Shown: positions 53,262-61,484 of the stretch, piece after piece | Layout of the letters: the number at the start of each line of letters is the position of its first letter | Position numbering within the stretch: the stretch's first letter is position 1 | Position numbers and translations under genes: made by a program | Origin: CAZFLY01 sp964519995 | GTDB taxonomy: Bacteria; Planctomycetota; Phycisphaerae; Sedimentisphaerales; Anaerobacaceae | DNA length: 61,484 nucleotides | Reading direction: 5' to 3' | Assembly (NCBI GenBank): GCA_964519995.1 | Contig: CAZFLY010000007.1 | Coordinates: 1-61,484 of the forward strand | The notes under the pieces: generated by a model | Seen by the model: the letters and a program-made list of their open reading frames with translations, nothing else | The model's database searches: none | What the model was told of the DNA's origin: nothing

Positions 53262-53780
53262 TCAGGCCTGAAGTTCCCTTCTTTGTTCCAATGACTGTCC
53301 AAGAATTCGTATGTGGCGCATCTCTTCACTGATGATATCGTCGATTTTGTGTTTGCCAGCCCGTGTGGGGACAAAACTTCTCAAACCGGTATAGTATACA
53401 ATGGAATCCTTTTCTTTCTCAATAGCCTTTTTGAGAACATCCACTACAGTCTCACTTCCGGTCAGCTCATCAGAAGGGTCCGGCCGGATGCCAAAAACAG
53501 CAAGACCTGCCATCGCCTGAGCATCAATTACCAAATTATTCTCAGGCTTGAAGGTCTTGAGTTCCTGACTCTGCCCGGATAGCTGCTTTTTCATATCTGT
53601 AAAGACCTCGACGTGTTTAGCCTCCCAATTGCCCAGCTCCAAAAACATTTTTCTGACCTGTGGCTCATCAAACAGCTCCGCAGCCCTGCGGTAAAAGCTC
53701 ACTCCATTACGCTCAATTTTTTCAGCTATCTCAAAAACCTCAAAAGCATTAAATCCAATATCCATAATCTTCGTTCCCAT
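53262..53780 (-). CDS. ferritin-like diiron protein, second copy
   Basis: The protein has 172 residues. The helical bundle carries E-K-I-E-R-N-G-V-S-F-Y-R-R, E-A-K-H-V, E-K-E-K-D-S-I-V-Y-Y and E-E-M-R-H-I ligand patterns and is related to the protein at 52029 but clearly distinct. A longer loop with SGQSQELKTFKPENN separates the two halves. AGAGGAT lies upstream of ATG 53780. A role in oxygen or peroxide defence is inferred from the family. Confidence 0.8.
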   Translation of the reverse strand: MGTKIMDIGFNAFEVFEIAEKIERNGVSFYRRAAELFDEPQVRKMFLELGNWEAKHVEVFTDMKKQLSGQSQELKTFKPENNLVIDAQAMAGLAVFGIRPDPSDELTGSETVVDVLKKAIEKEKDSIVYYTGLRSFVPTRAGKHKIDDIISEEMRHIRILGQSLEQRRELQA

Positions 53781-54061
53781 AGTTTGTATATCCTCTATAA
53801 ATCAAGCCAATTATCCTGCGAACGGAGCAGCTACTCCAAACGCTCATCTCAGCAAAGCTGCTTTTGGCCTGGCCCGATTTTTGAGCCGAAGGTAACACAA
53901 CTTAACCTGAAGGTCAACTACCAGTTGTATACCGGTTAGAAAACTCTTTGTTCACAAAGTTTCCGGTGGACCACTGCGGATGCAACAAATACCACATTAA
54001 GTTGACCTGTTAGTTACTTATGGCCAACCGGCGCCGGCCTCGGTAAAATCGCAAGCTGAGC

Positions 54062-56659
54062 ATGGACGACATACAAAAAAAATTAATTTCGATTGACCAC
54101 CAGCTCGCCGGATTTGCCGATTTCTACAAGCGCATCACAACTACCTGCCCCCTACTATTTGCAGCAACAGGATTGATGGCAGGCATACTGGTACAGAAAA
54201 CATTACCGACATCATGGGACACAATCGGCAGAATCCCATTTATCTGGCTCTGGCTGACACCTTTGGCACTTTTTACGTTCTTTGCAATACCACTACTCAT
54301 CATACAAAGGGGCAACGATACGACCATTTATGTTTCTGTGCTTCTTAGTATTTTTGTTTTTGTGGGTTTTGTATGTTTGGGTGCGATTCGACTGATAACC
54401 TTCCACCAGCCAAGGCCAAATGACATACGCAATTTTGTTCACGACGAACAGAAACTGGCAACTATACGTGGCTTGATTATCACCAACCCATGCATTCACA
54501 AATATCAGCAATGGAAGTTTGCAAAGTTTATTCACAATGATCCAACGAGCAGTTTTTATCTTAAGTTGAACGAAGTGAAAACCATTAACGGCTGGGCAAA
54601 AGTCACCGGTACCGTACGAGTACAAGTTAATGAGCCAGTGCTCGACCAGAAAGCCGGTGACTATATACAGACATACTGTTGGTTGGATAGATTCAAGGGA
54701 GTCACTAATCCGGGCCAATTTAATACCGCCAAGTATCTTGCACAGAGAAATGTTTTCATCGCGGCATCCATTAAATCACGAGACGGAATTGAACTGTTAG
54801 AAAGCCATCATATAGGTCACTTCACACAAGTAAAAAGAAAGCTTCGGGAGACAGCAACACAGGCCTTATTGGGTGATACGCCACCGGATAGTCCAGGCGA
54901 AGGTCTCCTGCAGGCACTGCTTTTAGGCTATAGAAGAAATATCGACAGTGCCACTTACGAAACCTTTCGCAAAACGGGCTTGCTGCACTTCATCAGCCTT
55001 TCCGGGATGCATCTGGGTATTTTTGTAGGGATTATCTGGTGGTTGTGCAAAACAGCAGGTCTAATGAAGCACGCCAGAGCGATGATTTGTATAATTGCAA
55101 TAAGTGTCTTTTTGTTGATTGTCCCGCCGAGAGCACCTACGGTAAGAGCAGCTATTATAGCCTTCGCTTTCTGCATATCATTTTTCTTTCGCCGACGACC
55201 CAATTCCATCAATACATTATCATTGGCAGCGATAATCCTTTTGCTCATAAGGCCGACACAGTTGTTCGAGGCTGGCTGGCAACTATCGTTTGCTACAGTA
55301 CTTGGAATTGTGCTTTTCTGCGAGAGAGTCCACTTCTTTATGTACGAAAAAATAACGGGTTTTTCCTGGTTTAAAAAATCTCCAACAACAAGACCGTTTT
55401 TTCGCATAATCTCGAGACCTGGACCATATCTATTGGAATTATTTTCTACAGGCCTCACAGCCTGGCTGGGTGGGGCCGGCATTCTATTATATCATTTCTA
55501 CACGATTAATCCGCTCACAACCATCTGGACGGTAATCGTCTTTCCATTTGTGGCTTTAATCTTGGCCTTTGGATATCTGAAAATAATTCTATCCTTATTG
55601 CTGCCTACTGCAGCACTGGGATTAGGTGTCATCGTGAAAGGATTAGCTATTTCGCTGATTTGGATTGTTGAGCATATCGCCCGGTTAGATATCTCACAAA
55701 TACTTATAGGCCACGTACCGCTTGCACTAATAATTTTATATTACTGTCTTATTCTTTTTACTGCGTTCGTTTATTTTCGGCGTCCCTTGCTGAAGAAAGC
55801 TATATGCACGGCAGCAGTTTTGACAATAATCGTCTTTTTAGGTGTCACAAAATGGCAAAGAACTCATCGAGATGGCGTCATTCTTACTTGTCTCGATGTC
55901 GGCCACGGCCAGGCAATACTGGCACAACTCCCGGGCCAAGTCAATATTCTATTTGATGCAGGTTCACTATACATACATGACATCGGCAGGAGAGCTGTTG
56001 CACCATTTTTTGATTACAGCGGAATAAGCAAAATCGATGCAATTATTATAAGTCACAATGATGTTGACCATATCAACGGCATACCGGAGATCGTAGAACA
56101 CTGTAACGTCGGACAGATATATGCAAACGACGCATTTCTTAGCACGTCTGATACGTGGGGTACAGCCGAGTATCTGAGAAAAGACATGCGAGAAAAGGGC
56201 TTTGACATTGAATCAGTTGGGCAAGCCTTGAATTTTGACAGCAGCACTAACATAAGGATACTCTGGCCGGACGAAACGGCATCTCAGTTTACTGAACTCA
56301 GCGACAATGACAGCTCGCTGGTCTGCTTGATAGAATTTGCAGATAGAAGAATACTTTTATGCTCCGACATTGAAGAGCTTGCGCAAGCCGAGCTACTTCG
56401 TCTCAATCCGGAATTGCGAGCCGATATTGTTGTTATTCCGCATCACGGTTCAAGCAAAACACTAAAACAAGACTTTCTCGAAAATCTTGGTCCGGAGTTT
56501 TTGATTTGCAGTTGCAGCTACAGTCAATATAAAAGACAGGATTCAAATGAGGTAGAAAATTATGCAGACGCTTTCTATACTGCTAGAGATGGAGCTATAA
56601 ACATCCGTATCAATAAAAATGGCCTCGTAACAGCCAATGCGTTCGTTCGGCCGAATTGA
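54062..56659 (+). CDS. comEC: ComEC/Rec2-type DNA-uptake channel
   Basis: The protein has 865 residues. The order is N-terminal helices, a soluble OB-like DUF4131 domain, the Competence membrane domain (GLLHFISLSGMHLGIFVG) and a C-terminal metallo-beta-lactamase-fold domain with ISHNDVDHINGI (H-x-D-x-D-H) and a later PHHGSSKT. The full three-part architecture is present, so the protein could import single-stranded DNA. No other com gene is adjacent, but a prepilin peptidase is coded 0.7 kb away. It converges with the OmpA-like gene. Confidence 0.93.
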   Translation: MDDIQKKLISIDHQLAGFADFYKRITTTCPLLFAATGLMAGILVQKTLPTSWDTIGRIPFIWLWLTPLALFTFFAIPLLIIQRGNDTTIYVSVLLSIFVFVGFVCLGAIRLITFHQPRPNDIRNFVHDEQKLATIRGLIITNPCIHKYQQWKFAKFIHNDPTSSFYLKLNEVKTINGWAKVTGTVRVQVNEPVLDQKAGDYIQTYCWLDRFKGVTNPGQFNTAKYLAQRNVFIAASIKSRDGIELLESHHIGHFTQVKRKLRETATQALLGDTPPDSPGEGLLQALLLGYRRNIDSATYETFRKTGLLHFISLSGMHLGIFVGIIWWLCKTAGLMKHARAMICIIAISVFLLIVPPRAPTVRAAIIAFAFCISFFFRRRPNSINTLSLAAIILLLIRPTQLFEAGWQLSFATVLGIVLFCERVHFFMYEKITGFSWFKKSPTTRPFFRIISRPGPYLLELFSTGLTAWLGGAGILLYHFYTINPLTTIWTVIVFPFVALILAFGYLKIILSLLLPTAALGLGVIVKGLAISLIWIVEHIARLDISQILIGHVPLALIILYYCLILFTAFVYFRRPLLKKAICTAAVLTIIVFLGVTKWQRTHRDGVILTCLDVGHGQAILAQLPGQVNILFDAGSLYIHDIGRRAVAPFFDYSGISKIDAIIISHNDVDHINGIPEIVEHCNVGQIYANDAFLSTSDTWGTAEYLRKDMREKGFDIESVGQALNFDSSTNIRILWPDETASQFTELSDNDSSLVCLIEFADRRILLCSDIEELAQAELLRLNPELRADIVVIPHHGSSKTLKQDFLENLGPEFLICSCSYSQYKRQDSNEVENYADAFYTARDGAINIRINKNGLVTANAFVRPN

Positions 56660-56682
56660 GAGATGATGTATTAGACTCGGCC

Positions 56683-57342
56683 TTATTTTATGTGCACAAC
56701 GATTTCAACTCTGCGATTTTTTGTTTTGCCCGCAGCAGTAGCATTTGTAGCGATTGGCCTGGCAGGACCGCAACCAATTGCACGAATTTTCTCTTCAGGA
56801 ATACCTCGCTTGATGAGATATCTAACCACCGAAAGTGCACGTTCGGCAGAAAGCTCCCAGTTGTCCTTCCAAGGTGATTTCTTGATGGGATCCGAATCGG
56901 TATGACCAACAACTTCAATTTCCTTACCGGCATACTTTTGCTGCAAGACCGACAAAATATGGTCCAGCTCAGCACTGGTGGCCTTTTTCAGCTCAGCCTT
57001 ACCGGATGCGAACAATATAGTGTTCGGAAGTGTTACTGTAATAGTGCCCGCCGAAGGATCAAACGCAACATCGTAGCCCTCTCCGAACCCGGTAACCTCG
57101 GCTGGGCTTCGGTTGAGCTCATTAATTTGCCTTTGGAGCTCCTCTATCGTCTGCTGGTCCTGCGAAATCCTTTCAGCAAGCTGTTCTCTTTCCGATTGTA
57201 AAAGCTCGAATCTACCTTTCAGATTTTCATGCTCGACATCGAGATATTCATACTTCTGTCGCCAGTTGGTACACCCAGGCAGAAGAATGCTTACTATGAT
57301 AAACATTAACAGGGCAATTAGCTTTCGGCTGGTACCTCGCAT
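56683..57342 (-). CDS. OmpA-family peptidoglycan-binding lipoprotein
   Basis: The protein has 219 residues. ATG 57342 has a near-perfect AAGGAG site eight bases upstream and gives a lipoprotein signal (Cys24 in LLPGC). A coiled coil (about 35-75) precedes the OmpA/MotB domain with TILFASGKAELKKA, VVGHTDSDPI, NWELSAERALSV and KNRRVEIVV. It likely tethers the envelope to peptidoglycan. The open frame extends upstream over the prepilin peptidase end, which is not coding in that frame. Confidence 0.9.
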   Translation of the reverse strand: MRGTSRKLIALLMFIIVSILLPGCTNWRQKYEYLDVEHENLKGRFELLQSEREQLAERISQDQQTIEELQRQINELNRSPAEVTGFGEGYDVAFDPSAGTITVTLPNTILFASGKAELKKATSAELDHILSVLQQKYAGKEIEVVGHTDSDPIKKSPWKDNWELSAERALSVVRYLIKRGIPEEKIRAIGCGPARPIATNATAAGKTKNRRVEIVVHIK

Positions 57343-57383
57343 TTGAAATCTCCTTATGTCAGTGGAATTGTGGCTATCTATCC

Positions 57384-58580
57384 TTAGTAACCTCGCAGTA
57401 AAGCCCAGTAGCTGTATATCCAATCGTGTAGAATCATAACAGCAAATATCCCTAATGACAAGAACGGACCATAAGGAATTTGTCGAGTTTTTCTAAAAAA
57501 CATTTGAAAAGCCGCCCAAGCCAGCCCCAAAAAAGGGGCAATGAAGAACGCCACGACCACCGGAACCGGCCCGACGACGGCCCCAGCAGCTCCCATCAAG
57601 TGCACATCTCCAAGTCCCATCGCTTCTTTGCCAAAGGCAAGCGTACCTAAAACACGCGTAGCCCACACTATAGCGCAACCGACAAAATAGCCCCAAACAC
57701 TTCCTAACAGACCCGCCATCACAGGGCGCTGGATTAAGCGACCCCACAAGTTGCCGACCACCGTGTTTTCTCGAACAACCCACAAAATGACCAACGAGCA
57801 AGCAATAATCGGTAGTAAAAAGACGACTTCTTTTAGAATTTCCCGTCTATGATCGAAGCGAGTTTCCTGCATTTCGCCACCTGCTTTTGGTGCCTGACCA
57901 GGCTTTAGCTCTGTTTCAGAACCAAGATTATCAGCACCCTGAGGAACGTCGGTCTCATAACTTCTCTTAAGTAAGCCGTATGCCAGAAAAAGCAACGATA
58001 TCCCCAAGCCAGCGGCTGCACCTACTGCCAGCGCACCGGTACTGAGCGAAGCTACCGGCAGCAATGAATATGCCTGAATCAAAGAGGGCTCAATCATGCA
58101 CGCACCAAGAGATGAGCCGACAAAACCAACTGCCGTGGCAAACCAGCAGATGGATAACGGAATCACCCAGAGCTGCAGGTCAATCGCAGATGCGGCAATC
58201 AAAGCCGACAACAGGGCTATGTGGAGAAGATAAACGAGCCAGCCGCCATGCCCAAAGCCGGCGATGCCCTCCCTCAAATCCGTCCGAAAATAAATAATGA
58301 AAAGAGCCGTGAAAACCAGGCCGGTCAACAACTCAACAAGGAAATACCGCACTGAGATCGGCGATTTGCAGTAGCGACATTTAGCACGCAAACACAGCCA
58401 AGAGACCAGCGGGATATTGTCATAAAAGCGAATGTGCTTGCCGCACTGCGGACAGAAGGATGCCGGTTTTATCAAGGATTTTTCACGCGGCAGGCGATAA
58501 ATAACAACGTTCAGAAAGCTCCCGACACAACAGCCGAACGCAAAGATAAAAACAAGCCAAATCCAATCCGGCACAGCCAC
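57384..58580 (-). CDS. pilD: prepilin peptidase (A24 family)
   Basis: The protein has 398 residues. The N-terminal methyltransferase domain has CPQCGKHIRFYDNIP and a second C-x2-C (CRYCKSP), and the aspartyl peptidase signature is GLGDVHLMGA near residue 315. It processes type IV pilin or type II secretion pseudopilins. Between the two parts is an unusually long loop (about 60 residues, rich in Gln/Glu/Lys). GTG 58580 with AAAGGAT upstream is the likely start. It is in an operon with the OmpA-like gene, 41 bases apart. Confidence 0.9.
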   Translation of the reverse strand: MAVPDWIWLVFIFAFGCCVGSFLNVVIYRLPREKSLIKPASFCPQCGKHIRFYDNIPLVSWLCLRAKCRYCKSPISVRYFLVELLTGLVFTALFIIYFRTDLREGIAGFGHGGWLVYLLHIALLSALIAASAIDLQLWVIPLSICWFATAVGFVGSSLGACMIEPSLIQAYSLLPVASLSTGALAVGAAAGLGISLLFLAYGLLKRSYETDVPQGADNLGSETELKPGQAPKAGGEMQETRFDHRREILKEVVFLLPIIACSLVILWVVRENTVVGNLWGRLIQRPVMAGLLGSVWGYFVGCAIVWATRVLGTLAFGKEAMGLGDVHLMGAAGAVVGPVPVVVAFFIAPFLGLAWAAFQMFFRKTRQIPYGPFLSLGIFAVMILHDWIYSYWALLRGY

Positions 58581-58668
58581 AGCAATCCTTTGCAATTTAT
58601 TATATCTTTTTGCTCATTTCTTATGTTCTTAATCTCAATGCAATACGTGCTACCTTGCGAAAGAAACT

Positions 58669-59007
58669 TCAAAGACGTTTGGCTTCAACTGCAGATTTCT
58701 TATCAGCAGATTCGCCAGGATAACGGAACGCCACAGCAAAATCCGATAGGTAAGCAATATCCTCACGAAAAATTTCCCAATTAGGTTCAACCTTAAGAAC
58801 TTTTTCCAACAATGCAACCAGGTCGTGAATCTTACCAAAAGGAATTTCAGCTTTACTTAGACGGGCTTTGAGATATTCTTCAGCACACTGCTGATAATGA
58901 AAACAGATGCCGTCATAATTAGGATTTTTCCTCACCCGACTTTCCCGTTGTGCAGTGGCAAAATCCGCCTCGGCCTTGGCAATCCATTCAGCGGTCATCG
59001 GCTTCAT
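58669..59007 (-). CDS. HEPN-domain protein of a HEPN/MNT module
   Basis: The protein has 112 residues from ATG 59007, which has AAAGGTG upstream. MTAEWIAKAEADFATAQRES followed by CFHYQQCAEEYLKARL is the classic HEPN domain of the SM00748 type. It lacks the R-x4-6-H motif of HepT, so it may not be a ribonuclease. The start overlaps the end of the nucleotidyltransferase gene by 20 bases. Such pairs are reported as toxin-antitoxin or AMPylation modules. Confidence 0.82.
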   Translation of the reverse strand: MKPMTAEWIAKAEADFATAQRESRVRKNPNYDGICFHYQQCAEEYLKARLSKAEIPFGKIHDLVALLEKVLKVEPNWEIFREDIAYLSDFAVAFRYPGESADKKSAVEAKRL

Positions 59008-59308
59008 AAAGCACCTTTCCTTTTTCAAGGATTTCTCGCATAAAACAGTCACCCATTTTTATTCGCTGATGCACTTTTTCTGGGGTCCTGATGAGAATGT
59101 CTACAGGAAATTGCGGCCGCAATTTCATCCGGATTTCTACGGATTTGTCAACACTTCTGCCTTTGAACGGCCCGATGACTAATAAATCAACATCAGAATC
59201 AGCAGTAACTCTGCCCTGAGCATAAGAGCCGAACAGGATTACCCGTTCAGCGTTAAACTGCTCACCGATTTGCCTGCCGAACTTCTTTATTTGATTTATC
59301 GCTACCAT
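58988..59308 (-). CDS. MNT-type nucleotidyltransferase of a HEPN/MNT module
   Basis: The protein has 106 residues. The nucleotidyltransferase site is Gly27-Ser28-x10-Asp39-x-Asp41 (GSYAQGRVTADSDVDLLV). It is the minimal nucleotidyltransferase that partners HEPN proteins. ATG 59308 is preferred, though GTG 59317 is in frame. It overlaps the HEPN gene and lies 58 bases from argG on the same strand. Confidence 0.82.
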   Translation of the reverse strand: MVAINQIKKFGRQIGEQFNAERVILFGSYAQGRVTADSDVDLLVIGPFKGRSVDKSVEIRMKLRPQFPVDILIRTPEKVHQRIKMGDCFMREILEKGKVLYEADDR

Positions 59309-59375
59309 AGTCTGCACTCTTGCCTATCGATTATTTCTTTTTCATTATGACCATTCATTTTAATTTTTACCTTTT

Positions 59376-60593
59376 TTACTTTTGCCTTTTCCTATTTACA
59401 GCCGCGACGACTCTCACTGGCAAGCCGAACAAACGTATGAATCCTGTCGCGTCCGTTGGCTCGTATTCAGCACCCATCTTGAAGCTTGCAAGATTGGTTC
59501 TATACAAGCTGTTCGGGCTCTTGGCACCGGCTAAAGTGCATCTGCCTTTGAAGAGCTTGACTTTGACTTCGCCGGTAACATTACGCTGAGTGACATCGAT
59601 AAATGCATCAAGAGCCTCGCGTAGCTGAGTAAACCAAAGACCGTAATAAATAAGCTCAGCATATTTCAAGGCAATCTGTTGTTTATAGTGCATTGTCTCG
59701 CGGTCAAGCGTCAAACTCTCCAGAGCACTATGAGCGGTCACCAGAATAGTTCCGCCCGGCGTTTCATAAACACCCCGCGACTTCATGCCAACCAGCCGAT
59801 TCTCAACTAAATCCACCTGACCGACACCGTGCTTACCGCCGAGCTCGTTCAGAATTTTAATCAACTGCACGCCACTTGTAAGCCCGCCGTTGAGCTTTAC
59901 CGGCACACCCTCATGAAAGCCTATCGTTACATAGTTCGCCTTATCCGGCGTATTTGAAATAGGCTGTGAGATAACAAACAGATCGTCCTTCGGTTCATTG
60001 GCAGGGTCCTCAAGATCCGCTCCCTCGTGGCTTAGATGCCAGAGATTTCGATCTCGTGAGTATATCTTTTTCTTGGATTGCTCAATCGGAATCTTATGTT
60101 TCTTGGCATAATCCACTGCTGCCTCACGCGAGGTAAGCGTAAATTTCGGGTCCTTCCACGGCGCAACAATTTTCAGTGACGGATCAAGCGCCATATATGT
60201 CAACTCAAACCGCACTTGGTCGTTACCTTTGCCCGTTGCTCCATGTGCAACCGCCGTCGCGCCTTCGGCGTGCGCAACCTCCACCTGATACTTAGCAATC
60301 AGCGGCCGCGCGATGCTCGTTCCCAACAGATACCCGCCTTCATAAACCGCGCCGGATTTTAGCAGTCGCCACAGATAATCCTCCACGAATTCCCGCCGAA
60401 GGTCTTTTACAATGCACTTGCTCGCACCGCTGGCAAGCGCCTTTTTCTTTATACCTGCAAGTTCATCACCCTGGCCCAACTCAGCAGAGAACGCTATAAC
60501 CTCATAGCCGTAGGTCTCTTTCAACCACGGCAGAATCACACTCGTATCCAGCCCCCCACTATACGCCAAAACTACTTTTCCCTTCTTTGCCAT
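59376..60593 (-). CDS. argG: argininosuccinate synthase
   Basis: The protein has 405 residues, the family length. The ATP pyrophosphatase loop is AYSGGLDTSVILPWL. The citrulline/aspartate site lies in the GATGKGNDQVRFE segment, and the C-terminal helix for tetramer formation is present. It joins citrulline and aspartate in arginine synthesis. GAGGTAAAAA lies before ATG 60593. No other arg gene is nearby, and HEPN/MNT modules lie on both sides. Confidence 0.97.
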   Translation of the reverse strand: MAKKGKVVLAYSGGLDTSVILPWLKETYGYEVIAFSAELGQGDELAGIKKKALASGASKCIVKDLRREFVEDYLWRLLKSGAVYEGGYLLGTSIARPLIAKYQVEVAHAEGATAVAHGATGKGNDQVRFELTYMALDPSLKIVAPWKDPKFTLTSREAAVDYAKKHKIPIEQSKKKIYSRDRNLWHLSHEGADLEDPANEPKDDLFVISQPISNTPDKANYVTIGFHEGVPVKLNGGLTSGVQLIKILNELGGKHGVGQVDLVENRLVGMKSRGVYETPGGTILVTAHSALESLTLDRETMHYKQQIALKYAELIYYGLWFTQLREALDAFIDVTQRNVTGEVKVKLFKGRCTLAGAKSPNSLYRTNLASFKMGAEYEPTDATGFIRLFGLPVRVVAAVNRKRQK

Positions 60594-60694
60594 TTTTTAC
60601 CTCAGAAAAGACTTTATTGTCATCGCAGATTATACAAGAGATGCGGAGCAATGACAATCAAAGGCAGAATAAAGGGAAGGAATTTAGCCACGTA

Positions 60695-61051
60695 TCAGTC
60701 CATGGCTTGCTGTAGTTCATCCGGTGGTACCAGAGGTTCGATGAGTTGAATCAACTCCGGTATGTCCTTTTCAACCACATCCCATACTCTTCGTGGAATA
60801 ATGTGGAAGTATTCATGAACTAATCTATTCCGCATACCGATTATAGTTTGCCAGGGAATCTCCGCATGTTCCTTCTGGTAATCCAGTGAGACTTTACGAG
60901 CAGCTTCACCAATAATCTGAATTTGACGCATAACCGCATTCTGTGTCAGGTCGTCATCTTCAAAAGCTTTCCAAGTCATGCCACTGGTAAACTCCTTCAC
61001 TTTACGAGCTGCCAACAGCATGTCCAGCAGATAAGCATCATCACGCCACAT
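60695..61051 (-). CDS. HepT-like HEPN ribonuclease toxin (DUF86)
   Basis: The protein has 118 residues. The catalytic R-x4-H-x-Y motif is Arg74-His79-Tyr81 (MRNRLVHEYF), as in HepT toxins. GGAGGCG lies before ATG 61051, and the start overlaps the MntA-like gene by 11 bases. Family members are tRNA/mRNA-cutting toxins silenced by AMPylation. The residues needed are all present, so the module looks functional. Confidence 0.88.
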   Translation of the reverse strand: MWRDDAYLLDMLLAARKVKEFTSGMTWKAFEDDDLTQNAVMRQIQIIGEAARKVSLDYQKEHAEIPWQTIIGMRNRLVHEYFHIIPRRVWDVVEKDIPELIQLIEPLVPPDELQQAMD

Positions 61052-61352
61052 AAATCGCCTCCACTGACTTTAGCATATGACGCCGCCGAATATAGTTTTC
61101 ACTTCTTTCAATAGCTTGGCGTTCGACTAAATCGACTTTTCGTCTCAAAATCTCAGACAGTTCGTCTTCTATCGTGACAAGTCCCATCAAGTCCGGCTCC
61201 TGGCCCTGCTCAAATTCCACCATTACATCCACATCGCTATTCGGTCCAAAGTCGTCCCGCAACACAGATCCAAAAAATGCGAGACTTTGAATATGATTTC
61301 GTTGGCAGAACTCAGTTATTTTATCTTTGGGCACCTCTATCTGATAGGGCAT
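61041..61352 (-). CDS. MntA-like antitoxin nucleotidyltransferase
   Basis: The protein has 103 residues. The active-site pattern is Gly28-Ser29-x10-Asp40-x-Asp42 (FFGSVLRDDFGPNSDVDV). The C-terminal ERSENYIRRRHMLKS helix is usual for MntA proteins that AMPylate HepT. AGGTGAG lies before ATG 61352. It is the first gene of the toxin-antitoxin operon. I see no gene in the last 132 bases of the window. Confidence 0.87.
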   Translation of the reverse strand: MPYQIEVPKDKITEFCQRNHIQSLAFFGSVLRDDFGPNSDVDVMVEFEQGQEPDLMGLVTIEDELSEILRRKVDLVERQAIERSENYIRRRHMLKSVEAIYVA

Positions 61353-61484
61353 ATTCTCACCTTTGACATTAGGTAGTTGTTTTTACCACTTTTAATATAA
61401 CAATAATTATTCTCGCAGAGCAACGATTAAATTGTGCAACACTGATCCTAATACTCTGTCTTACACAAAATCAAAAACTGTCAT

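Overview
The window looks like a bacterial chromosome segment from a planctomycete, most likely of the Phycisphaerae/Sedimentisphaerales type. The evidence is three secreted proteins ending in dockerin-like calcium-binding repeats (GDxNxDGxVDFxDLAxLAxxW), an exosortase locus with EpsI-like and giant TPR partners, a Gld-type ABC cluster, and long gene-poor spacers with small palindromic repeats. There are no rRNA genes, CRISPR arrays, transposases, integrases or phage genes. The assignment rests on gene style, not on a marker phylogeny.

Layout. 1-2.5 kb: 3' part of an outer-membrane barrel gene, an orphan C-terminal gene fragment and an FG-GAP secreted protein. 2.9-7.7 kb: an ABC-2/Gld-like export operon (ATPase, permease, GldG-like, DUF4340). 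8-13 kb: DUF362, an MFS carrier, DUF3616 and two related membrane proteins. 13.4-18.2 kb: a secreted GEVED/C39-like/dockerin protein, tRNA-Leu(CAG), citramalate synthase and a PTS EIIA. 18.3-22.6 kb: glucan phosphorylase bracketed by two copies of a noncoding repeat, a probable 6S RNA and an RRM protein. 22.7-29.5 kb: a mosaic accessory region with an orphan pheT tail, a frameshifted PKD/LamG/dockerin gene, pheT, a PEGA lipoprotein, a symporter fragment, a duplicated PEGA tail, an AbiU2-like HEPN gene and tandem repeats carrying an epimerase-gene tail. 29.4-41.7 kb: an exopolysaccharide/exosortase operon (SLBB export lipoprotein, exosortase, EpsI-like, 1681-residue TPR protein, Wzc-like protein, epimerase). 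42.2-46.4 kb: an SO_0444/ArsP-type permease, a zinc-ribbon protein, an Rrf2 regulator with a palindromic operator, an unknown Cys/His protein and ArsC arsenate reductase. 46.6-53.8 kb: an unknown membrane protein, a TIGR02757 protein, a siroheme-reductase-like protein, a 2-oxoacid:ferredoxin oxidoreductase, two ferritin-like proteins and a YHS lipoprotein. 54-58.6 kb: ComEC, an OmpA-like lipoprotein and a prepilin peptidase. 58.7-61.4 kb: argG between two different HEPN/nucleotidyltransferase modules.

The most unusual signal is a repeated architecture. At three loci (pheT, the PEGA lipoprotein gene and the epimerase gene) a complete gene is followed by unrelated DNA and then by a second, diverged copy of that same gene's 3' end. 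A fourth orphan 3' fragment lies at the left edge. This would fit capture of DNA by one-sided homologous recombination at gene 3' ends, or a dedicated 3'-end-targeting insertion process. Both are inferences. comEC and a prepilin peptidase, which natural transformation would use, are also present.

CDS starts were chosen from visible ribosome-binding sites and family N-termini, so several are shorter than the maximal open frame.
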